20,379 bases of DNA from Alphaproteobacteria bacterium (GTDB lineage Bacteria; Pseudomonadota; Alphaproteobacteria; SHVP01). Below, in pieces: positions 16,252 through 20,379 of the stretch; position 1 is the stretch's first letter; the number at the start of each line of letters is the position of its first letter. The notes beneath the pieces were generated by a model. It saw nothing but the letters and a program-made list of their open reading frames with translations, was not told the origin of the DNA and searched no databases. Location: contig SHVP01000043.1 of assembly GCA_009694165.1 (NCBI GenBank), positions 1-20,379 of the forward strand, written 5' to 3'. The translations under genes were made by a program, and so were the position numbers.

Positions 16252-17430
16252 GTGACCGTTCGCGGCGCCCTTGCGGGCATCAAGGTGGTGGAGATGGGCC
16301 AGTGGGTCGCCGCCCCCTACTGCACCGCGCTTCTGGCCGACATGGGGGCCGACGTCATCAAGGTCGAGAAGCCCGGCGTCGGCGACGATCAGCGGCATTC
16401 GCCTCCCTTCGTCGGCGACGAGGGCGCGTTGTTCATGCAGATCAACCGTAACAAGCGCAGCGTCGTCCTCGACCTCGCCACGCCGGAAGGCGGGGCCCTG
16501 TGCCGGCAATTGACGCAAGGCGCCGATGTGCTGGTAAGCAATTTTCGCTCGGGCACCATGGAGCGTCTCGGCTTCGCCTATACCGCGCTCGCGGCAACCA
16601 ACCCGCGGCTGATCTATTGCGTCATTTCCGGTTTTGGCTTGACCGGCTCGCTGCGACACCGCGCCGGCATGGACCTGATCGCACAGGCCATGTCGGGCAT
16701 CGCGTTGCTGAACGCCAGCGAAACCGGCCAGCCGCGAATCGTACCGCTCGCCGTTGCCGATATTTCGACCGGCGTTTTTGCCGCCCTCGCCATCCTCGCC
16801 GCCCTCCTGGCGCGAGCCCAGACGAGCCAGGGCCAGGTGGTCGATCTTTCGCTGATCGAATCGATGCTGTCGATGATGCCGATGCAAACCGCGACCTATT
16901 TTGCCACTGGCGCGGACCCCCTGCGGTTCGGCTCCCCCGGAATCGGCAACGCCGCCCCCTACCAGATCTTTCCCACCCGCAACGGCTGGATGGCGATCGC
17001 CGCCGCCGCCCAGCATCTGTGGGAAAGCCTGTGCTCGGTGCTCGGCTGCACGGATATACTCGCCGATCCACGATTCCAGTCGAACGCCTCGCGGATCGCC
17101 CACAATCGCGAATTGGCGGAGGCCCTTAACCGGATTCTCGTCACCCAGGACACCCAGCATTGGATCGAGCGCATGGACCAGGCCAAGATTCCCGCCTCCC
17201 CGGTGCTCGCGCTGTCGGAGATTCTCGAACATGGGCATCTGCTGACGCGCGGCACGGTGTGGAAATCGCCGGAGCCTGCGGCAAGTCAGCGGGGCGCCGT
17301 GCTGGCCCCGATCCAATTTTCGGCGACGCCGATATCGCTCAAGCGACCGGCGCCCCGGCTCGGCCAGGATACCGACAAGATCGTCGCCGCCCTGAAGGCA
17401 CAGGCCCCGTGGCCGGCGGATACGCCTTGA
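16252..17430 (+). CDS. Family III CoA-transferase (CaiB/BaiF)
   Basis: This 392-aa CoA-transferase moves CoA from a donor thioester to a free carboxylic acid, activating it without ATP. Family signatures are LAGIKVVEMGQWVAAPYC near the N-terminus, LLADMGADVIKVEKP (27-41), the segment VLVSNFRSGTMERLGF, and GMDLIAQAMSG, whose D141 is the expected catalytic aspartate that forms the acyl anhydride. Family members form interlocked dimers. GGGAGGA (16241-16247) before the GTG at 16252 and the start of the conserved region guide the choice of start. An in-frame ATG at 16225 and GTG at 16189 give longer but unsupported N-termini. It lies 66 nt after the thiolase, and its natural job may be to activate the compound imported by the neighbouring transporter. 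Confidence 0.93.
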   Translation: MTVRGALAGIKVVEMGQWVAAPYCTALLADMGADVIKVEKPGVGDDQRHSPPFVGDEGALFMQINRNKRSVVLDLATPEGGALCRQLTQGADVLVSNFRSGTMERLGFAYTALAATNPRLIYCVISGFGLTGSLRHRAGMDLIAQAMSGIALLNASETGQPRIVPLAVADISTGVFAALAILAALLARAQTSQGQVVDLSLIESMLSMMPMQTATYFATGADPLRFGSPGIGNAAPYQIFPTRNGWMAIAAAAQHLWESLCSVLGCTDILADPRFQSNASRIAHNRELAEALNRILVTQDTQHWIERMDQAKIPASPVLALSEILEHGHLLTRGTVWKSPEPAASQRGAVLAPIQFSATPISLKRPAPRLGQDTDKIVAALKAQAPWPADTP

Positions 17431-17475
17431 CCGTCGCACGGCCCATCATGCACACGGCCCCGGGAGGCAGCTAGG

Positions 17476-18402
17476 ATGCCGGTCCACACCAGCGCGATCG
17501 GCATGGCGCAGAGCTCGGTCACCGAGGTCACGCTGCGTTGGGTGCTCGCCTATTCGGCCTCGCTCGGCTTTGTCGGTCCGGATTACCTCCACGACGACCG
17601 CGGCGCGGCGCTGGTCGTGCCGCCAACCTTCTGCGTCTGCCTCGAATGGGCGGCGGTCGGCAGTGCATCGCGCTTCAATCAGTTGGGGCTCACGCCGGAG
17701 GAAGTGCGGCGCGGCGTTCATGTCCTGCAGGACTCGACTTTTGTCGCCGCGATCCGGCCGGGCATGCGCGTTCGCACGACGAGCGAAATCGCCTACATCC
17801 GCAACACCCGGGCCGGCGCGCTGGTGGTGACGCGTCTCGAGTCGCACGAGGAGGAAACCGGCGATCTTCTCGTCCGCTCCTGGGTGGGCTCGATGATGCG
17901 GGGCGTCGCCGCCGACGCCTCGATGGCCGGGCAGGCACCGGCCGACGTGATCGAGCCGCGCGGCGAACTGCCGGAAGGAGCGGCGAGCCGCGAGGTGTTC
18001 CTCGACCGCGGCCTGCCGCACATCTATACCGAATGCGCTCGCATCTGGAACCCAATCCACACCGAGCGCGCGGTTGCCCTTGCCGCCGGCCTCTCCGACA
18101 TCATCGTCCATGGCACCGCAACCTGGGCGATCGCCGCCCGTGAGGTGGTCGCCCACCACGCCGCCGGCGACATGAGCCGATTACGCCGCCTGGTATCGCG
18201 GTTCCGTGCCCCCATCATCCCGGGCACGGCGATCACGATCCACCACGCGCGCCGCCAGTCAGCGGACGGGTTGGCCTTCTCCGTCCTCACCGAGCGCGGC
18301 GACGTCGCCCTCAGCGACGGCTTTGCCGAGCTGGCCGCGGCAACGGGTGGCGGCACCAAGACGGCGACGATCGCGAAACAGAAGGTGGGTCTTCCCTCAT
18401 GA
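17476..18402 (+). CDS. MaoC-like double-hotdog protein with atypical active site
   Basis: This 308-aa protein contains two hotdog-like halves. The N-terminal half (about 1-150) resembles the FAS1-like dehydratase domain. The C-terminal half (about 165-300) holds a MaoC-type motif, YTECARIWNPIHTE with N192 and H195, followed by LSDIIVHGTATWA (G213). In classical R-specific enoyl-CoA hydratases the motif reads Asp-x-Asn-x-x-His; here the aspartate position appears to be I190. It may be a variant hydratase, a dehydratase for a branched or functionalised acyl-CoA, or a non-catalytic protein. GGGAGG (17462-17467) sits 8 nt before the ATG. It lies between the CoA-transferase and the permeases, so it probably acts on the same CoA thioester pathway. 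Confidence 0.8.
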   Translation: MPVHTSAIGMAQSSVTEVTLRWVLAYSASLGFVGPDYLHDDRGAALVVPPTFCVCLEWAAVGSASRFNQLGLTPEEVRRGVHVLQDSTFVAAIRPGMRVRTTSEIAYIRNTRAGALVVTRLESHEEETGDLLVRSWVGSMMRGVAADASMAGQAPADVIEPRGELPEGAASREVFLDRGLPHIYTECARIWNPIHTERAVALAAGLSDIIVHGTATWAIAAREVVAHHAAGDMSRLRRLVSRFRAPIIPGTAITIHHARRQSADGLAFSVLTERGDVALSDGFAELAAATGGGTKTATIAKQKVGLPS

Positions 18403-18426
18403 CCCTGGCAACGGCATAGGTCGCCG

Positions 18427-19344
18427 GTGGCGCGCTACGTCATCGTTCGAATCGGTCAGGGCATCTTGACGCTGGCGGCCGTGATGGTGGTCGTCTTCGC
18501 GCTGTCCCGCCTGAGCGGAGACCCCTTGGCCCTCATCATGGACCCGATGGCCTCGGAGGCCGACTATGCCGCCGAACGCCAGCGGCTCGGCCTAGACCGC
18601 AGTTATGGCGAACAATTCATCGTGTTCGCCGCCAATGCCATCGGCGGCGATTTCGGCGTCTCGATCTTTCACAAGAAGTCGGCGGCGGCGGTCTTCTTCG
18701 AGAAGCTGCCGGCGACGTTGGAACTCGGTGTGGCCGCGCTGGCCCTGTCGCTGCTGATCGCCCTCCCGATCGGTGTGTTGTCGGCCGTCCACAAGGATAC
18801 GATGCTCGATCATCTGGCCAAGGCCTTTGCGCTGATCGGACAGTCGGCACCGATCTTCTGGATCGGTTTAGTCCTGATGCTCGTCTTCGCCGTGTCGCTC
18901 GGCTGGCTGCCTACCTCCGGCCGCGGGCAGCTCGCTCAGTTGGTGCTGCCGGCAGTCACCCTCGGCTGGTACAGCAACGCCTTCTTGATGCGCATCACCC
19001 GCTCGGGCATGCTCGACGTGCTCGATTCCGAATACATCAAGCTAGCGCGCCTGGAAGGGATTCCCCACCGGCGGATCGTCTGGAAGCACGCGCTGAAGAA
19101 CGCCTCGACGTCGATCGTCACGACGCTCGGCTTGATGTCGATCAGCCTAGTCACCGGCGCCGTCGTCACCGAAACGGTCTTTGCCTGGCCGGGGGTCGGC
19201 CGATTGATGGTCGACTCGATCTTCAACCGCGACTTTCCGGTGGTGCAGGCGGCGGTGACGCTGGTTGCCGCGATGGTTGTCGCGGTCAACCTGCTCATCG
19301 ACCTGCTCTACGCCTACCTCGATCCTCGCGTTCGCTTGAGTTGA
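18427..19344 (+). CDS. ABC transporter permease, OppB/DppB family
   Basis: This 305-aa inner-membrane permease is of the peptide/nickel (Opp/Dpp) uptake type. The first helix is at about 7-27, then a periplasmic segment with GDFGVSIFHKKS, then a cluster of hydrophobic helices. The EAA coupling loop EYIKLARLEGIPHRR starts at residue 202 and contacts the ATPase. TETVFAWPGVGRL, a hallmark of this family, follows. The GTG start at 18427 has only a weak TAGG site 6 nt upstream, and the N-terminus matches the usual M-x-R-Y-x-x-x-R pattern. It lies 24 nt after the hotdog gene and overlaps the next permease region, so it belongs to the same transcript. Opp/Dpp-type systems carry peptides but also many other solutes, so the substrate is open. 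Confidence 0.93.
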   Translation: MARYVIVRIGQGILTLAAVMVVVFALSRLSGDPLALIMDPMASEADYAAERQRLGLDRSYGEQFIVFAANAIGGDFGVSIFHKKSAAAVFFEKLPATLELGVAALALSLLIALPIGVLSAVHKDTMLDHLAKAFALIGQSAPIFWIGLVLMLVFAVSLGWLPTSGRGQLAQLVLPAVTLGWYSNAFLMRITRSGMLDVLDSEYIKLARLEGIPHRRIVWKHALKNASTSIVTTLGLMSISLVTGAVVTETVFAWPGVGRLMVDSIFNRDFPVVQAAVTLVAAMVVAVNLLIDLLYAYLDPRVRLS

Positions 19345-19346
19345 TC

Positions 19347-20240
19347 ATGCTGGCCGCCCACAGCGACCGACCCATGGTGCCCTCCACCCGCCTCGCCCGG
19401 CGCTGGCTGAGTTGGCGCGGAACTCCGGCGCTGTCGGCACTGGTCCTCGGCGTCGCCTTGCTTGCCGCGGCGCTCGCACCCTGGCTCGCCCCTTACGATC
19501 CGAACCAAGTCAACCTGCTGCAGCGCTTTGCGCCGCCGGCCTTCGTCGACGGCGGCTCCACCCTCCATCTCCTCGGTAGCGACGACCTCGGACGCGATGT
19601 GCTCAGCCGTCTGATCTGGGGAACCAGAATCTCGATGCTGGTCGCCGTCGTCGCGGTCCTTGCCGATGCGTTGATCGGAACCGCGATTGGATTGGTCGCC
19701 GGCTATGTCGGCGGCCTCGTCGATACCGTTCTCATGCGGCTGGCCGACATCATGCTGGCCTTGCCCTACCTGTTGATCGCTCTGGTCGTCGTAAGCATCG
19801 TCGGCGCCAGCCTGACCAACGTCATCGTCATCATCGTCGTCCTGCGCTGGGCCGGATTGGCGCGGATCGTGCGCGGTGAAGCGCTATCGCTCAAGCGGCG
19901 CGACTTCGTCTCGCTCGCCCGCATCGGCGGCGTCGGCCCGGTCGGCATCATGATCCATCACATTCTTCCCAACGTGATGAACGTGGTGGTGGTCGTGTCG
20001 ACTCTCGGCGTCGGCGCCGTGATCCTTTTCGAGTCGGCCCTTAGCTTCCTCGGCCTCGGCGTGCCGCCGCCGACCTCGTCCTGGGGTGGCATGGTGGCGG
20101 AGGGCCGCAGCTATATCGCCAGCGCCTGGTGGATATCCCTGTTTCCGGGCTTGGCAATCACGGCGGTATGCCTGGCGGCCAACTTGTTCGGCGACTGGCT
20201 GCGCGAGGCGCTCGACCCCAAGCAACGGCAGGCCCGATGA
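19347..20240 (+). CDS. ABC transporter permease, OppC/DppC family
   Basis: This 297-aa permease is the partner of the preceding one and forms the heterodimeric membrane channel. A hydrophobic first helix at about 26-48 is followed by LGSDDLGRDVLSRLIWGTR, the characteristic OppC/DppC periplasmic motif. The EAA loop starts near D186 in RRDFVSLARIGG. The C-terminal VPPPTSSWGGMVAEGR (W246) is a strong family mark. The ATG at 19347 lies 2 nt after the oppB-like stop; TTG at 19341, overlapping it, is an alternative. Two later in-frame Mets exist but would cut into the N-terminal tail. No ATP-binding subunit gene is seen in the window, so it must lie beyond the right edge or elsewhere. Confidence 0.93.
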   Translation: MLAAHSDRPMVPSTRLARRWLSWRGTPALSALVLGVALLAAALAPWLAPYDPNQVNLLQRFAPPAFVDGGSTLHLLGSDDLGRDVLSRLIWGTRISMLVAVVAVLADALIGTAIGLVAGYVGGLVDTVLMRLADIMLALPYLLIALVVVSIVGASLTNVIVIIVVLRWAGLARIVRGEALSLKRRDFVSLARIGGVGPVGIMIHHILPNVMNVVVVVSTLGVGAVILFESALSFLGLGVPPPTSSWGGMVAEGRSYIASAWWISLFPGLAITAVCLAANLFGDWLREALDPKQRQAR

Positions 20241-20290
20241 ACCGCGCGTCCGCCGCTGTAAATTCAATCCTGGCATCGATCGGTACTGGG

Positions 20291-20310
20291 TGTTTCACTC
20301 TGTTTCAAAC
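20291..20310 (+). repeat. Tandem TGTTTCA direct repeat with internal palindrome
   Basis: TGTTTCA occurs at 20291-20297 and again at 20301-20307, exactly 10 bp apart, about one helical turn. The second copy extends into GTTTCAAAC (20302-20310), a 9-base palindrome around a central C. The repeat lies just before the strong ribosome site of the next gene, so it may be a regulator site or affect translation. It is short enough to be chance. Confidence 0.35.
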
Positions 20311-20324
20311 GGGAGGTGGCGACC

Positions 20325-20379
20325 ATGACTAAGTCTTCTTCGTTGTGCACGATCGGCGCCGCGGTGGCGTTGAGCGTTT
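20325..20379 (+). CDS. Start of a probable ABC substrate-binding protein (partial)
   Basis: GGGAGGT (20311-20317) lies 7 nt before this ATG, the best ribosome site in the region. The 18 visible residues begin MTKSSSLCTIGAAVALSV, a short basic/polar start followed by a hydrophobic stretch like a signal peptide. The gene is cut by the window edge. Its place directly after the OppB/OppC-type permeases makes a periplasmic solute-binding protein of the DppA/OppA family the natural guess. The visible part supports only export, not identity. Confidence 0.6.
   Translation, partial: MTKSSSLCTIGAAVALSV

Noticed and set aside
15745..17439. A 564-codon open frame on the - strand opposite the thiolase and CoA-transferase
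   Set aside because: It spans two real genes on the other strand, has low-complexity composition and no motifs.
18399..18419. Six-codon ORF overlapping the hotdog gene stop
   Set aside because: It is too short and has no clear ribosome site; ATGA overlaps arise by chance often in such DNA.
20237..20332. 31-codon ORF starting in the oppC-like stop overlap
   Set aside because: It overlaps the better-supported start at 20325 in another frame, its product has no signal or domain, and the Shine-Dalgarno inside it serves 20325.
1..20379. tRNA/rRNA genes, CRISPR arrays, transposases, phage genes
   Set aside because: None was recognised. No regularly spaced repeats, terminal inverted repeats or tRNA-like cloverleaf segments were seen by eye, though a covariance search was not possible.

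Overview
The window is GC-rich and gene-dense, with no gap above about 180 bases and no RNA genes, insertion sequences or CRISPR arrays that I can see. Gene content and order point to an alphaproteobacterium, probably Rhodospirillales-like. The evidence is the argH-lptM-lysA order followed by a TIGR02302/DUF4175-type membrane protein, and hpt plus an MJ0042 zinc-ribbon/DUF3426 protein divergent from ftsE-ftsX and followed by a HAD phosphatase and plsC. This placement is inferred from remembered gene order, not from a search.

Bases 1-6392 (+ strand) are housekeeping. They hold the tail of an upstream gene (possibly etfA), 3-hydroxybutyryl-CoA dehydrogenase, argininosuccinate lyase (argH), a tiny lipoprotein resembling LptM, diaminopimelate decarboxylase (lysA) and an 823-aa membrane protein of unknown role. 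Bases 6458-7697 (- strand) hold hypoxanthine phosphoribosyltransferase and a single-pass zinc-ribbon/DUF3426 protein. Bases 7834-10713 (+) form a tightly overlapping envelope operon: ftsE, ftsX, a GmhB-like HAD phosphatase and plsC. An amidohydrolase-2 family protein follows at 10742-11857.

Bases 11904-20379 look like accessory catabolic DNA. An IclR-family regulator (-) is divergent from a + strand run of genes: a fused enoyl-CoA hydratase/3-hydroxyacyl-CoA dehydrogenase, a thiolase, a family III (CaiB/BaiF) CoA-transferase, a MaoC-type double-hotdog protein, and two OppB/DppB- and OppC/DppC-type ABC permeases. The start of what is probably the substrate-binding protein runs off the window's right edge. 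The divergent region carries a perfect 9-bp inverted repeat with a 5-bp spacer. It is AT-rich in GC-rich surroundings, and a -10-like hexamer lies inside each arm, so it is a strong operator candidate.

Read together, the right half suggests a regulated uptake-activation-beta-oxidation module for an unidentified carboxylic acid. The compound would be imported by the ABC transporter, activated by CoA transfer, hydrated and oxidised, then cleaved by the thiolase. No acyl-CoA dehydrogenase or transporter ATPase is visible; they could lie beyond the right edge. The substrate cannot be read from the sequence.
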